Notes: a model not told the origin generated them from the letters alone. DNA of 64,000 nucleotides from Bradyrhizobium canariense (GCF_900105125.1 NZ_LT629750.1:868001-932000), one strand, 5' to 3'. Positions 29,955 to 41,991 are shown, counted from the first letter of the stretch. A program made the numbers and translations.

Positions 29955-30846
29955 GGAGGAGCGGGCTCAATCAGGTGATTTGCCTGTCCAGCCCTCTGCT
30001 CAAAAATATTCCTGTTCCCGCCCGACCCAAATCAAATTTACAACCCGCGCCGTCCCGTCCCCCAAAAGGGGCGTATCGCGATCGTCACGGACGCGGGGCG
30101 GGATGTGGTGGACGCGGCGACGCCGGGCGCACGACGTGATGGCAGGGCGGGCCGACGAGGCCCGTGAGCAATCAAGCGGGCGCGGACGAACGGCGATAGC
30201 TGCGGACGGTAAAGCCGTGTGGTCCTGGCACCCGTTGCTGGTGTCAAGTTGGCGGAGGCAAAGCCGGCCCGACCGGGCGCGGCCGAGCCTTAATCCGCCG
30301 ATGACGGTGACAAGACGAATTCGTCGCCGGGGAGAGCACGAAATAAGCCGTTAAAACCATCGCGCAGGGAATGCCGGGTGATCTCGGTGGACCTGTGGTG
30401 ACTACACTCGTGTGCCATCTTCCATTGCACGCGAGGCTGCGGGTGCGGCGGGCACCCGGCGTTCCCTGCACCCTGGTTTTTGCGGGTGAATGGTTCATGC
30501 ATGACCCGGGCGCATCGCGCCGCGGGATGGTGGGGGCGCGGGTATCTGTCCCCGGCGCAGGCCAGCATGAGCAAAGCCAAATGATCCGCGGCAGACCCGG
30601 GAGACCGACACCCGTGGCGGCCTCCCGCTCTACGACGCACGGCGAAGAGGCGCGGTCGCGCTCCGGGAGGCGCGCGGGGTGGCACTCCCGTTCATCCACC
30701 ATATCTTGCATAAATATCGGGCCGGTACCGCAACCGCTTGGCCATTTCAGGCCGATATGGTATTTCACGCGGACCAGCTTCCGACCGCCACACGTAACCG
30801 ACCGCAATGCCCCTAACAGGCTGCGGCGGTGGAGATATTCCGTCCA
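29955..30846. other. Gene-free interval between broken GST and glyA
   Basis: 892 bases with no trusted gene. Open frames occur on both strands but have proline/arginine-rich low-complexity products and overlap each other. The central ~500 bases are a structured repeat listed separately. The last 150 bases would have to hold the glyA promoter. Confidence 0.6.
30050..30560. repeat. Dispersed, strongly structured intergenic repeat
   Basis: A GC-rich block with nested inverted repeats: a 17-bp stem between 30364-30380 (GCAGGGAATGCCGGGTG) and 30453-30469 with one G-U pair; inside it a 9-bp hairpin, CTCGTGTGC (30407-30415) with GCACGCGAG (30427-30435); and a perfect 12-bp palindrome GACGAATTCGTC at 30314-30325. 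I remember very similar sequence dispersed many times in Bradyrhizobium and Rhodopseudomonas genomes, often carrying spurious small ORFs. Boundaries are approximate. It may be a relic of a mobile repeat or a structured RNA. Confidence 0.65.
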
Positions 30847-32166
30847 ATGACCCCTCCGACCAGCTCTTCAGCCAGCGCCAAGACCGCCTCAGCGCCCGAC
30901 TCGTTCTTCACGGCTCCGCTCAGCGAGGCCGATCCCGAGATCGCGGCCGCGATCCGCGGCGAGCTCGGCCGGCAGCGGCATGAGATCGAGCTGATCGCTT
31001 CGGAAAACATCGTCAGCCGTGCGGTGCTGGAAGCGCAGGGCTCGGTGCTGACCAACAAATACGCCGAAGGCTATCCGGGCAATCGCTATTACGGCGGCTG
31101 CGAATGGGTCGACGTGGTGGAGACACTGGCAATCGATCGCGCGAAGAAACTATTCGGCGCGCAGTTTGCGAACGTGCAGCCGAACTCCGGCAGCCAGATG
31201 AACCAGGCGGTATTTCTGGCGCTGCTGCAGCCGGGCGATACCTTCATGGGCCTCGATCTCGCCGCCGGCGGCCATCTCACCCATGGTTCGCCGGTCAACA
31301 TGTCCGGCAAATGGTTCAAGGCCTCGCACTATACGGTGCGGCGCGAGGATCAGATCATCGATATGGACGCGGTGGCCAAGCAGGCCGAGCAGGTCAAGCC
31401 GAAGCTGATCATCGCCGGCGGATCGGCCTATTCGCGTGCCTGGGATTTCAAGCGCTTTCGCGAGATCGCTGATAGCGTTGGCGCGTATCTCCTGGTCGAC
31501 ATGGCGCATTTCGCGGGTCTCGTGGCCGGCGGCGCCCATGCCTCGCCGGTGCCGCACGCCCATGTCACCACCACCACGACGCACAAGTCGCTGCGCGGCC
31601 CGCGTGGCGGGCTTATTCTCTGCAACGACGAGGCGCTGGCCAAGAAGCTGAATTCGGCGATCTTCCCGGGATTGCAGGGCGGTCCCCTGATGCATGTGAT
31701 CGCGGCCAAGGCGGTGGCGTTTGCGGAAGCGCTGCGTCCGGAATTCAAGATCTATGCGAAGAACGTGGTCGAGAATGCCAAGGCGCTGGCGGAAGCGCTG
31801 CGCGGCCAGGGCTTCGACATCGTGTCGGGCGGCACCGACAACCATCTGATGCTGGTGGATCTCAGGCCGAAGGGGCTGAAGGGCAACGTTTCGGAAAAGG
31901 CATTGGTGCGCGCGGCAATCACCTGCAACAAGAACGGCATACCCTTCGATCCGGAAAAGCCGTTCGTTACCTCGGGACTTCGCCTGGGAACGCCGGCCAC
32001 GACCACGCGCGGCTTCGGCGTTGCCGAATTCAAGCAGGTGGCCGGGCTCATCGCCGAAGTGCTTAACGCCATTGCACAGTCGCAGGACGGGCAGGCGCCG
32101 CTGGTCGAGGCCGCGATCAAGGAACGGGTCAAGGCGCTCACCGATCGCTTCCCGATTTATCAGTAA
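30847..32166 (+). CDS. glyA: Serine hydroxymethyltransferase
   Basis: GlyA converts serine and tetrahydrofolate to glycine and 5,10-methylene-tetrahydrofolate. The 439-residue PLP enzyme shows [20 protein letters not shown] near the N-terminus, [14 protein letters not shown], and the PLP-binding lysine in [14 protein letters not shown] at about residue 245. The N-terminus has about 20 extra Ser/Ala-rich residues before the conserved start. ATG at 30847 was chosen; a GTG 18 bases earlier is possible. Confidence 0.97.
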   Translation: MTPPTSSSASAKTASAPDSFFTAPLSEADPEIAAAIRGELGRQRHEIELIASENIVSRAVLEAQGSVLTNKYAEGYPGNRYYGGCEWVDVVETLAIDRAKKLFGAQFANVQPNSGSQMNQAVFLALLQPGDTFMGLDLAAGGHLTHGSPVNMSGKWFKASHYTVRREDQIIDMDAVAKQAEQVKPKLIIAGGSAYSRAWDFKRFREIADSVGAYLLVDMAHFAGLVAGGAHASPVPHAHVTTTTTHKSLRGPRGGLILCNDEALAKKLNSAIFPGLQGGPLMHVIAAKAVAFAEALRPEFKIYAKNVVENAKALAEALRGQGFDIVSGGTDNHLMLVDLRPKGLKGNVSEKALVRAAITCNKNGIPFDPEKPFVTSGLRLGTPATTTRGFGVAEFKQVAGLIAEVLNAIAQSQDGQAPLVEAAIKERVKALTDRFPIYQ

Positions 32167-32178
32167 GGGTAACGCCGG

Positions 32179-32661
32179 ATGCGCTGTCCGAGCTGCAACA
32201 GCCTCGATACGCAGGTGAAGGACTCGCGTCCCACCGAGGATTCCGCTGTGATCCGGCGCCGGCGGGTTTGCATCGCCTGTAATTTCCGCTTCACCACCTT
32301 CGAGCGCGTGCAGCTGCGCGAACTCACCGTGATCAAGCGCAACGGCCGCCGCGTGCCGTTCGATCGCGACAAACTGGTGCGCTCGCTGCAAATCAGTCTG
32401 CGCAAGCGGCCGGTTGATTCCGAGCGGGTCGAGAAAATGGTATCGGCGATTGTGCGCGAGCTCGAAAGCGGCGGCGAGGCTGAGATTTCATCTGAGGCAA
32501 TCGGTGAAATCGTGATGGAGCATCTGCGTCAGCTCGACGATGTCGCCTATGTCCGCTTCGCCTCGGTCTATCGCAATTTTCGCGAGGCGAAAGATTTTGA
32601 AGCCGTGCTCGGCGAACTCTCCGGCGAGGAAGACGTGCGGCCGGCCCTGTTGCGCAAATGA
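32179..32661 (+). CDS. nrdR: Transcriptional repressor NrdR
   Basis: NrdR represses ribonucleotide reductase genes through NrdR boxes when (d)ATP is abundant. The 160-residue product has the zinc ribbon [17 protein letters not shown] ... [14 protein letters not shown] and then the ATP-cone ([20 protein letters not shown]). It lies 12 bases after glyA and overlaps ribD by four bases, the usual alphaproteobacterial order. Confidence 0.97.
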   Translation: MRCPSCNSLDTQVKDSRPTEDSAVIRRRRVCIACNFRFTTFERVQLRELTVIKRNGRRVPFDRDKLVRSLQISLRKRPVDSERVEKMVSAIVRELESGGEAEISSEAIGEIVMEHLRQLDDVAYVRFASVYRNFREAKDFEAVLGELSGEEDVRPALLRK

Positions 32662-33818
32662 TCTTCCGGATTCTGGAAGACCAGTTCGCGCAAAAATCCA
32701 GACTGTCGAAAGCTGCCGACCTGCGCTTCATGCAACTGGCGCTGACGTTGGGGCGGCGCGGGCAGGGACGTACCTGGCCCAATCCGGCCGTCGGCGCGGT
32801 CGTGGTCAAGGACGGCATCATCGTCGGCCGTGGCTGGACCCAGCCGGGCGGCCGTCCCCACGCCGAGCCGGAGGCGCTCCGGCGTGCCGGCGAGGCCGCG
32901 CGCGGCGCCACGCTCTATGTGACGCTGGAGCCGTGTTCGCATTTCGGCAAATCGCCGCCCTGTGCCGATGCCATCATCGCCGCCGGCATTGCGCGCGTGG
33001 TGTCGGCGATCGAGGATCCAAATCCGGAAGTGGCAGGGCAGGGCCACGCCCGGCTTCGCGCCGCCGGCATCACGGTCGATGTCGGGCTTGGCGCGGTCGA
33101 GGCGGCGCGCGATCATGCCGGACATTTCAGGCGCGTGCGCGACAAGCGCCCCCACGTGATCCTCAAGCTTGCGGTGTCCTCCGACGACAAGATCGGCGCT
33201 GCCGGCCGCAAGCCGGTCGCGATATCTGGCGAAGCGGCGAAGGCGCGGGTGCATCTTTTGCGCGCGCGTTGCGACGCCATCCTGGTCGGGATCGGCACCG
33301 TGCGGGCGGACGATCCGCTCCTGACCTGCCGGCTGCCAGGCATGGAAGCGCGCTCGCCGGTCCGGGTGGTGCTGGATCGCGCGTTGCGCCTGCCGGGCGC
33401 CAGCAAGCTGGTTCATTCCGCGCGCGAGACACCGCTATGGGTGATGACATCGGACCTTTCCGAGGCGCCCGCGGCCATGAAGCTCGGGGCAGCCGGCGCG
33501 CAGGTGATCCGCGTCGCCACCACGACCGCGCCGCCGCCCGGGCTTGATCTTCTGGCCGTGCTGCACGCGCTGGCGGAGAAAGGCATCACCCGGTTGATGG
33601 TGGAGGGCGGCGCAAGGGTAGCGTCGTCCTTTGTCGCCGCCGGCCTCGTCGACGAGGTCTGGCTGCTGCGTGGTCCCAACGCGATCGGCGCCGACGGTAT
33701 CGCTGCGCTGGACGCATTGCCGCTCACGGCAATCACGCAGTCGCCCGCTTTCCGTGTTCGTGCTAGCGAAACGCTGCAGAGCGATACTCTCACGATTTAC
33801 GAGCGCGTCGAAGGATGA
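32658..33818 (+). CDS. ribD: Bifunctional riboflavin deaminase/reductase RibD
   Basis: RibD deaminates the pyrimidine product of GTP cyclohydrolase II and reduces its ribosyl side chain. The N-terminal deaminase has HAEPEAL and [18 protein letters not shown] as zinc ligands (about residues 70-105). The C-terminal reductase begins near residue 160 ([18 protein letters not shown]) and includes [14 protein letters not shown]. Length, 386 residues, is normal. The start at 32658 overlaps the nrdR stop. Confidence 0.96.
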   Translation: MIFRILEDQFAQKSRLSKAADLRFMQLALTLGRRGQGRTWPNPAVGAVVVKDGIIVGRGWTQPGGRPHAEPEALRRAGEAARGATLYVTLEPCSHFGKSPPCADAIIAAGIARVVSAIEDPNPEVAGQGHARLRAAGITVDVGLGAVEAARDHAGHFRRVRDKRPHVILKLAVSSDDKIGAAGRKPVAISGEAAKARVHLLRARCDAILVGIGTVRADDPLLTCRLPGMEARSPVRVVLDRALRLPGASKLVHSARETPLWVMTSDLSEAPAAMKLGAAGAQVIRVATTTAPPPGLDLLAVLHALAEKGITRLMVEGGARVASSFVAAGLVDEVWLLRGPNAIGADGIAALDALPLTAITQSPAFRVRASETLQSDTLTIYERVEG

Positions 33819-33853
33819 TCCAGAGGTTTGAAATCGAAGCGCTGGATTTCAGC

Positions 33854-33988
33854 CTCACCTCTCCCACAAGGAGAGGTCGGATCGGACGGGCGATGCGAAA
33901 CATCGCCGGTGCGATCCGGGTGAGGGGTTACAGCCTAACGATAGACCGTACCCCCTCACCCTAACCCTCTCCCCATGGGAGAGGGAGC
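33854..33988. repeat. Intergenic palindromic repeat between ribD and ribE
   Basis: ACCTCTCC/GGAGAGGT (33857-33877) and CTCTCCCCATGGGAGAG (33967-33983) are hairpins, and CCCCTCACC pairs with GGTGAGGGG. The CCCTCACCC...CTCTCCC pattern is familiar in Bradyrhizobium and other genera. It replaces any recognisable leader; no FMN riboswitch is seen here. Confidence 0.6.
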
Positions 33989-34040
33989 ATATCTCAGCCC
34001 TCGCAGCATTGAGGCCAACGTTTGAACGGATCCAACTCTA

Positions 34041-34649
34041 ATGTTTACCGGCATTGTCACTGACATCGGCGAGATCGTCGCTTTAACGCCAACGGCGCAG
34101 GGCCAGTTGCACCGATTGCGGATCGCCTGCCGCTACGATCGTGCGACCATTGCGGATGGCGCCTCGATTGCCTGCAACGGCGTCTGCCTGACCGTGGTCG
34201 CGTCAGGGGTAGCGCAGGGCAAAACCTGGTTCGACGTCGATGCCGCGGCTGAAACGCTTGGCATGACCACGGCGAAACATTGGCAGGTCGGAACCAGGCT
34301 CAATCTCGAGCGGGCACTGAAGATCGGCGACGAACTCGGCGGCCATATCGTGGCCGGTCACGCCGACGGCATCGCGGCCATCGTCAAGCGTGACGATCTG
34401 CCCGATATGGCGCGGTTCGAGCTGCGAACCACGCGCGAGTTGGCGCGTTTCATCGCGGCCAAGGGCTCGGTGACGCTGGATGGCGTGTCGCTGACCGTAA
34501 ATACGGTCGAAGACGTGGTATTTTCGGTGCTGATCATTCCGCACACGCTCAGTGTCACGACGCTGGGCGGCTGTCGTACGGGCAGCGAGGTCAATCTCGA
34601 GGTCGACCTGATGGCGCGCTACGCCGCGCGGCTGTCGGAAATGAAGTAG
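34041..34649 (+). CDS. ribE: Riboflavin synthase, alpha chain
   Basis: Riboflavin synthase dismutates two 6,7-dimethyl-8-ribityllumazine molecules to riboflavin and a pyrimidine. The 202-residue protein is two lumazine-binding barrels: the first opens with MFTGIVTDIGEIVAL and includes DGASIACNGVCLTVV, the second has GGHIVAGHADGIAAI and GSVTLDGVSLTVN. This internal duplication defines the family. It lies between ribD and ribH. Confidence 0.96.
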   Translation: MFTGIVTDIGEIVALTPTAQGQLHRLRIACRYDRATIADGASIACNGVCLTVVASGVAQGKTWFDVDAAAETLGMTTAKHWQVGTRLNLERALKIGDELGGHIVAGHADGIAAIVKRDDLPDMARFELRTTRELARFIAAKGSVTLDGVSLTVNTVEDVVFSVLIIPHTLSVTTLGGCRTGSEVNLEVDLMARYAARLSEMK

Positions 34650-34724
34650 GCGCGGCCCTTGGCTTTGGGGGCTGCTGCGCCTAAAACGCAGCACAACTGA
34701 CAAATAGTACCGATTGGCGATGTA

Positions 34725-35216
34725 ATGGCAGACGCACGGCGCGCACCTCTCAAGGACCAGACCGATATTGCAGGCGCGCGCGCGCTGATCGTCGAGGCGC
34801 GCTTTTACGACGACATCCAGGATGCGCTGATGGAAGGCGCGGTCGCCGAACTGAAGGCCGCCGGCCTGTCCCATGAGGTGATCACCGTTCCCGGCGCGCT
34901 GGAAATTCCGGCGGCGGTTGCGATCGCGCTGGATGCCGCCGAGAGCCGCGGCAAGCCTTACGATGCCGTGATCGCATTGGGCTGCGTTGTCAGGGGCGAC
35001 ACCATCCATTTCGAGATTGTCTCGATGGAATCCTCGCGCGCGCTGATGGACCTCGCCGTGGTCAGGAAAATTCCGCTCGGCAACGGCATCATCACCGTCA
35101 ACACGGATGCGCAAGCCTGGGCGCGCGCTCGCGCCAGCGAGCTCAACAAGGGCGGCGACGCCGCGCGGGCGGCGCTGGCGATGCTGCGGATCAAACGCCG
35201 GCTGGCGAAGGCCTGA
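34725..35216 (+). CDS. ribH: 6,7-dimethyl-8-ribityllumazine synthase
   Basis: RibH makes the lumazine substrate of riboflavin synthase. The 163-residue protein has [15 protein letters not shown] and [17 protein letters not shown], the latter with the catalytic His, and ends in a Lys/Arg-rich helix. The stop is two bases before the nusB start, so the genes are one operon. Confidence 0.96.
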   Translation: MADARRAPLKDQTDIAGARALIVEARFYDDIQDALMEGAVAELKAAGLSHEVITVPGALEIPAAVAIALDAAESRGKPYDAVIALGCVVRGDTIHFEIVSMESSRALMDLAVVRKIPLGNGIITVNTDAQAWARARASELNKGGDAARAALAMLRIKRRLAKA

Positions 35217-35218
35217 CC

Positions 35219-35728
35219 ATGGCAGAGAACAAGAATAGCCAGGAAAAAAAGCCGGCAAAAGGTCCGGACAAGAAGGCCAACCGGCGCGGCGCCGCACGGC
35301 TCGCAGCGGTGCAGGCGCTGTATCAAATGGATATCGGGGGGGCCGGCCTCAACGACATCTTCGCCGAGTTCGAAAGCCACTGGCTCGGCAACGAGGTCGA
35401 AGGCGACAAATATCTGCCGGCCGAGGCTGCGTTCTTCCGTGACGTCGTCTCCGGTGTGGTGCGTGATCAGGCGAGACTCGATCCGCTGATCGACGAGGCG
35501 CTCTCCAAAGGCTGGCCATTGAAGCGGATCGACGCCATCCTGCGCGCGGTGATGCGGGCCGGCTCCTATGAGCTGGAGCATCGCAAGGATGTGCCGGCGC
35601 GTGTCGTGGTGTCCGAATATGTCGACGTCGCACACGCCTTTGTCGAAAAGGACGAGACCGGCATGGTGAACGCGGTGCTCGACCAGATCGCGCGCCAGTT
35701 TCGCGCCGACGAGTTCGTCCGTGGCTAG
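35219..35728 (+). CDS. nusB: Transcription antitermination protein NusB
   Basis: NusB binds boxA RNA with NusE to promote rRNA antitermination. The 169-residue all-helical protein has RRGAARLAAVQALYQMDIGG at the start and AILRAVMRAGSYELEH near residue 110, both typical, after a lysine-rich N-terminal tail of about 20 residues. It overlaps thiL by eight bases. Confidence 0.95.
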   Translation: MAENKNSQEKKPAKGPDKKANRRGAARLAAVQALYQMDIGGAGLNDIFAEFESHWLGNEVEGDKYLPAEAAFFRDVVSGVVRDQARLDPLIDEALSKGWPLKRIDAILRAVMRAGSYELEHRKDVPARVVVSEYVDVAHAFVEKDETGMVNAVLDQIARQFRADEFVRG

Positions 35729-36719
35729 CGAGCGGACAGCGTCCGGCGAAGACTCGCTGATCGCGCGCTATTTCAGGCCGCTCGCAACCGATCCCGGTGC
35801 GTTCGATCTCAACGATGATGCTGCGGCCTTGAAGGCGTCAGGCGAGGACATCGTCGTGACCACGGATGCCATTGTCGAAGGCGTGCATTTCCTGCCCGAC
35901 GACCCGCCCGATACGCTGGCGCGCAAGGCGCTGCGGGTAAATCTGTCGGATCTCGCGGCAAAGGGCGCAACGCCCGCCGGTTTTGTGCTGACGCTGGCGC
36001 TGCGTACCGTCGATGAAGCGTGGCTTGGACCGTTCGCATCAGCGCTCGGTGAGGACGCTACGCAGTTCGGTTGCCCGCTGCTCGGCGGCGATACGGTTTC
36101 CACGCCCGGCCCGCTGATGATCTCGATTACCGCATTCGGACGTGTGCCCCCGGGCAAGATGGTCCACCGCAGCGGCGCAAAGCCAGGCGACCTTGTCGTG
36201 GTGACGGGTACGATCGGCGACGCGGCGCTGGGTCTCGATGTCTTGAAGGGCGGAGTGGTTGCGGGTGCGCTCGCCAGCGACCGCGCCGGCCGCGATATGT
36301 TGATCGGACGTTATCGCGTGCCGCAGCCGCGCAACGCACTGGCCAATGTCATCAGGGATTATGCCAGTGCGGCGATGGATGTGTCCGATGGTCTCGCCGG
36401 CGACCTCGCCAAGCTGTGCGCCGCGTCGGGCGTTTCAGCCGCCATCGATGCGCAAAGCATTCCGCTGTCGGCTACTGCGCGCGCGCTGATCACGCGTGGC
36501 GCAGTTGATATCGCATCCATCGTCTCCGGTGGTGACGATTATGAAATCCTCTGCGTCATTCCGGAAGACCGGTTTGATGTATTTGAGCAGGCTGCGAAGG
36601 CGAGCGGTGTTCCCGTAACGGTCATTGGCGGCATCGTGGCGGGTTCGTCTGTTCCGCGGTTTTTTGGCGGGGAAGGGCGCGAAATCCCGCTATCGCGTTT
36701 ATCGTACAGTCATTTCTGA
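35721..36719 (+). CDS. thiL: Thiamine-monophosphate kinase
   Basis: ThiL phosphorylates thiamine monophosphate to the active diphosphate. The 332-residue protein shows the AIR-synthase-like fold motifs: LNDDAAAL near residue 35 for metal binding, VNLSDLAAKGATPAG, LLGGDTVSTPG and AMDVSDGLAGDL. It starts at GTG 35721, overlapping nusB. Confidence 0.95.
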   Translation: MASERTASGEDSLIARYFRPLATDPGAFDLNDDAAALKASGEDIVVTTDAIVEGVHFLPDDPPDTLARKALRVNLSDLAAKGATPAGFVLTLALRTVDEAWLGPFASALGEDATQFGCPLLGGDTVSTPGPLMISITAFGRVPPGKMVHRSGAKPGDLVVVTGTIGDAALGLDVLKGGVVAGALASDRAGRDMLIGRYRVPQPRNALANVIRDYASAAMDVSDGLAGDLAKLCAASGVSAAIDAQSIPLSATARALITRGAVDIASIVSGGDDYEILCVIPEDRFDVFEQAAKASGVPVTVIGGIVAGSSVPRFFGGEGREIPLSRLSYSHF

Positions 36720-36792
36720 GCTGCCGCCGCAACCTAGCTTGATGGAGCGCGGTCCGCTAGGATGCGGATACCAAGTGCGGTGACGGGATTTA

Positions 36793-37365
36793 ATGGCAAC
36801 AGAGATGAGCGGATCAGCCGCCCCAACGATGATGGAAGTAGCAGGCGCGCCAGTCATTGCCGGACGGGAATGCGGAACCTGCACGCTTTGCTGCAAGGTC
36901 TATCATGTGCCCGAGATCGGCAAAGTGGCTGGCAAATGGTGTCAGCACTGTACGCCCGGCACTGGTTGCGCGATTCATGAGACGAGTCCGGCTCAGTGCC
37001 GCGACTTCAATTGTCTTTGGCGGACGGAAGCGACGTTGACGCCGGCCTGGAAGCCCGAGCGCTCCAAGATGGTGCTCAGCATCTATCCGCTCAACGGTTT
37101 CATGTATGTGCAGGTCGATCCCGGCGCCCCCTCGGCGTGGCGCAAACAGCCTTATTACGATCAGCTGCACCGCTGGGCGGAGGCCAATCTGTCCAAGGGC
37201 CACCATGTCATCGTCTTTGTCGGCGACATCGCTACGCTGATCATGCCCGGACAGGACGTGCCGCTCGGCAAAATGAAGCCGACCGACGGGTTTGCCGTGC
37301 GTCAGACTTTTGGCCCAGGCGGCATGACCTACGAGGTGACGCGCTCGGATCGCGCCGCGCCGTGA
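36793..37365 (+). CDS. Cys-cluster (YkgJ-like) putative zinc/iron-binding protein
   Basis: A 190-residue soluble protein with eight or more cysteines in the first 80 residues: ECGTCTLCCKVY, KWCQHCTPGTGCAIH, PAQCRDFNCLW. This is the pattern of the CxxCxxCC / YkgJ-type zinc- or iron-chelating family. The C-terminal half lacks cysteines. No enzymatic activity is known for the family. It stands alone between thiL and hppA. Confidence 0.7.
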   Translation: MATEMSGSAAPTMMEVAGAPVIAGRECGTCTLCCKVYHVPEIGKVAGKWCQHCTPGTGCAIHETSPAQCRDFNCLWRTEATLTPAWKPERSKMVLSIYPLNGFMYVQVDPGAPSAWRKQPYYDQLHRWAEANLSKGHHVIVFVGDIATLIMPGQDVPLGKMKPTDGFAVRQTFGPGGMTYEVTRSDRAAP

Positions 37366-37682
37366 CCGATCGGTCTGCGGTCCTAGATTTTCCACGCCTT
37401 CAGTCGCGACGGGTGGTTTGTTCCCAAAGAGCTGATTCGTCGCAAGCCGCCTTCGCCTGGCATCCAAGGCCCGCAAAACCCAAACTGTGCCGCAGAAACT
37501 GGTGTTGGAACGCTTAAAAAGGCCCGTTAAGCCTGCTGGTGGCGTTGCGCCCGGGGTATGATTTTGGCATGGTCCCGCCGATTTGGGGGGCCTTTTTAAG
37601 CAGGGGATCTCCTTGTTAATGCGCTTGCCGCTTCCTGCGGTAACGGCGCGGGGGAAACATCAGGAAATCTGAGGCAAATTCT
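37366..37682. other. Leader region of hppA with a long inverted repeat
   Basis: 317 bases with no gene. CTTAAAAAGGCCC (37513-37525) and GGGCCTTTTTAAG (37588-37600) are perfect 13-base inverted copies 62 bases apart. The 82 bases between the second arm and the hppA start contain no other clear signal. Confidence 0.6.
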
Positions 37683-39803
<2,121 letters not shown>

Positions 39804-39824
39804 GCCGCGCGAAACGATAAAGAC

Positions 39825-39857
39825 AAAAAACCCCGCGGTGCGAGCCGCGGGGTTTTT
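39825..39857 (+). terminator. Rho-independent terminator of hppA
   Basis: An A-run, CCCCGCGG, a short loop, CCGCGGGG and a T-run: a textbook terminator about 20 bases after the hppA stop. The flanking A and T runs extend the stem. Confidence 0.93.
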
Positions 39858-39956
39858 CTTTTCTGGGAAACGTGGTGCCCTTCGAAGGGCGAGGGCAGTG
39901 CCATTTTCTCCCGCTCCGTTCAGATGGGAGAGGCGAAGAAAGCTGGGGTAGCCGTG

Positions 39957-40445
39957 CTAGTTGAAGCTGATGAGCTTGAACAGCGGCGCCAGGTAGCTGA
40001 GTTCTTGTCCCGATGTCGGCGTGGTGCGGCTGATGAAGTCGAAAATCTTGCCATCCTGCATGCCGTAATTGGCGAGCCGCCGGACCTGCCGGTTCTTGTC
40101 GAAATAGATCGCAATCACCCGCTGATCGGTAATCTTCTCGTTCATGAACGCGAGCCGGCGCTCGGCGCGCTGGGAAATGTAATAGAACACTTCGCCGTCG
40201 AGGGTCGCGACCGTGGAGGGTGTGCCCATCACGATCAGGACCTGATCCTGGCTTGCGCCAATAGGAATTTGCTCAAGCGCGCCCTGCGGCAGGATGTAGC
40301 CCTTTTGAAACTGCTCGCCGGTCAGGCAGCCGCCGAGGGTCGCGCACATCAGCGCGATGGCCGCGGCCGTGCCCATGCTGCGCCATCGCGTGGTCAAGCC
40401 ATGCGCAGAGCGCCTGCGTGGGCATGTCGGACTCGTCTCAGTCAT
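39957..40445 (-). CDS. bamE: Outer membrane assembly lipoprotein BamE
   Basis: BamE is a small lipoprotein of the BAM complex that inserts beta-barrel proteins. The 162-residue precursor has a signal sequence ending in the lipobox LGGC at about residue 40, then the SmpA/OmlA fold (GKYILP-like GYILPQGALEQIPIGASQDQVLIVMGTPS). The N-terminal 20 residues before the signal helix may be dispensable; a later start near MGTAAAIALMC is possible. It is divergent from the next gene. Confidence 0.9.
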   Translation of the reverse strand: MTETSPTCPRRRSAHGLTTRWRSMGTAAAIALMCATLGGCLTGEQFQKGYILPQGALEQIPIGASQDQVLIVMGTPSTVATLDGEVFYYISQRAERRLAFMNEKITDQRVIAIYFDKNRQVRRLANYGMQDGKIFDFISRTTPTSGQELSYLAPLFKLISFN

Positions 40446-40553
40446 TTGCGGAACCGGTCCCGTCCTCTTGCATCACGTGAGGGGTTGACGTACCGGGCTG
40501 CACACTGGATTGCAACATGCGCAGGCCCGAAGGGTATGCGCTCGGAACCCACC

Positions 40554-41105
40554 ATGCTTTGGCCGTTCAATCACTTGAGAAAACCCCGGATCGCCCCGCG
40601 CGGCACCATTGAGGCCATCTATGGCATGATCGTGACGCAATCGCGAGAACCGTTGTTTTACCGGGATTTGGGCGTGCCGGATACGGTTAACGGCCGTTTT
40701 GATCTGCTGGTGCTGCATCTGTGGATGGTGTTGCGCCGGCTGAAGGCGATCGAAGGCGGAGCAGGGCTTTCACAGGCGCTGTTTGACCGTTTCTGTAACG
40801 ATATGGACGACAATTTGCGCGAGATGGGGGTCGGCGATCTCACCGTTCCCAAGCGAATGCAGGCCTTCGGCGAAGCCTTTTACGGACGCGCGGCGGCCTA
40901 TGACCGTGCCCTGACCGCAGGCGAGGAGGCGCTGGCGCAGGCGTTGTGCAAGAATATATTGAACGGGGAGGGTATCGAAAAAGCACGCGAGCTCGCCCTC
41001 TATGCCAATGCGGCTACCGCTACCCTGACAGGACTTGATAGTGCGGCGTTGCAGAGCGCGTCGTGGAAGTTTCCCTTGCCGATTCACGCAGGCGTGCAGC
41101 AATGA
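40554..41105 (+). CDS. Ubiquinol-cytochrome c chaperone family protein
   Basis: A 183-residue protein of the CBP3/UQCC1 family, which assists cytochrome bc1 assembly in mitochondria; the bacterial role is inferred from the family. The conserved core is YGMIVTQSREPLFYRDLGVPDT and FDLLVLHLWMVLRRL, with DDNLREMGVGDLTVPKRM following. The start is not certain: ATG 40554 (MLWPFNHLRK) fits the family; one 18 bases upstream has a closer purine run. The stop overlaps the start of the DUF177 gene. Confidence 0.88.
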   Translation: MLWPFNHLRKPRIAPRGTIEAIYGMIVTQSREPLFYRDLGVPDTVNGRFDLLVLHLWMVLRRLKAIEGGAGLSQALFDRFCNDMDDNLREMGVGDLTVPKRMQAFGEAFYGRAAAYDRALTAGEEALAQALCKNILNGEGIEKARELALYANAATATLTGLDSAALQSASWKFPLPIHAGVQQ

Positions 41106-41692
41106 GCAGAAACACCGGCATGACAGACAGAGCGGATCCCTGGCGCCTCCCGATCGCGGTCGCGCAGATACCGGACACCGGATTGCATCGCGACCTGGAA
41201 GCGGATCAGGCCGCGCGCGTTGCCATGGCAGAAGCCGCGGGTTTGCGCGAAATTCTGTCGGCCAGCGCTTCGTTTGATGTGACGCCCGAGCGCGGCGGCC
41301 GTTTCCGCGTCGCGGGGCATGTCCGGGCGCGGATCGGACAAACCTGCGTGGTGACGCTCGATCCGATCGAAAACGAAATCGACGAGCCGATCGATCTGAC
41401 CTTCGCGCCGCCCGAGCAAATTCCTCAACTCGCCGACCTCATCGATGATGCGGCGGAAAGCGAGGACGAAATTCCCGATCCGCCGGAGCCCATCGAAAAC
41501 GGTATGATTGATCTTGGCCGGTTGGCGACGGACGTATTGTTCCTGGCGATCGATCCCTATCCGCGCAAAATGGATGCGGTGTTCGAGCCGGTGGTCGTTG
41601 CCGCCGATCCCGAAGACCATCCGTTCGCCGCGCTCAAGGCACTGCAGGTCGATGTAAAGCCGCCTGGTGGAAAAAAGCCGGGCAAGCATTGA
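41102..41692 (+). CDS. DUF177 (YceD-like) protein
   Basis: A 196-residue DUF177 protein. In many bacteria this family is upstream of rpmF-plsX-fabH and has been linked to 23S rRNA accumulation. The motif RARIGQTCVVTLDPIENEID contains the family's C[VL]xxL; an acidic stretch DDAAESEDEIPDPPEPIE follows. There is no rpmF between it and plsX here, the usual alphaproteobacterial state. ATG 41102 overlaps the previous stop. Confidence 0.88.
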   Translation: MSRNTGMTDRADPWRLPIAVAQIPDTGLHRDLEADQAARVAMAEAAGLREILSASASFDVTPERGGRFRVAGHVRARIGQTCVVTLDPIENEIDEPIDLTFAPPEQIPQLADLIDDAAESEDEIPDPPEPIENGMIDLGRLATDVLFLAIDPYPRKMDAVFEPVVVAADPEDHPFAALKALQVDVKPPGGKKPGKH

Positions 41693-41991
41693 AGCGCGGC
41701 GGAAAGGTCACGGAGCTCGCATTCCCATCGAATCGGATACGGTATAGGTTCATATTTTTGATATAAGGCACTGAATCTTCTAAGTTTGTTGACCTGTTTC
41801 GATTCTGCCTCACTGCGACGGAATACCCAAAAGAGAGCGGTCAAGAGGTTGTTTCGGGACAAGGACGCGCTATTGTCGCGGCCCGGCCGGGGCGCAGCGT
41901 TGCGCTTTGCCGATCGTCGCGGTCAGTGGCGATTTCAGAACTAGCGGCCGAGCGCTTCGGGTCCGCACAAGATCAGGTTTCCGGGACGTTC

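Noticed and set aside
30244..30807. Minus-strand frame of 187 codons in the structured repeat
   Set aside because: Product is Pro/Arg-rich low complexity and overlaps other frames; the DNA is better explained as a repeat.
33819..34040. FMN riboswitch before ribE
   Set aside because: The conserved RFN core was looked for and not seen; the interval is palindromic repeat.
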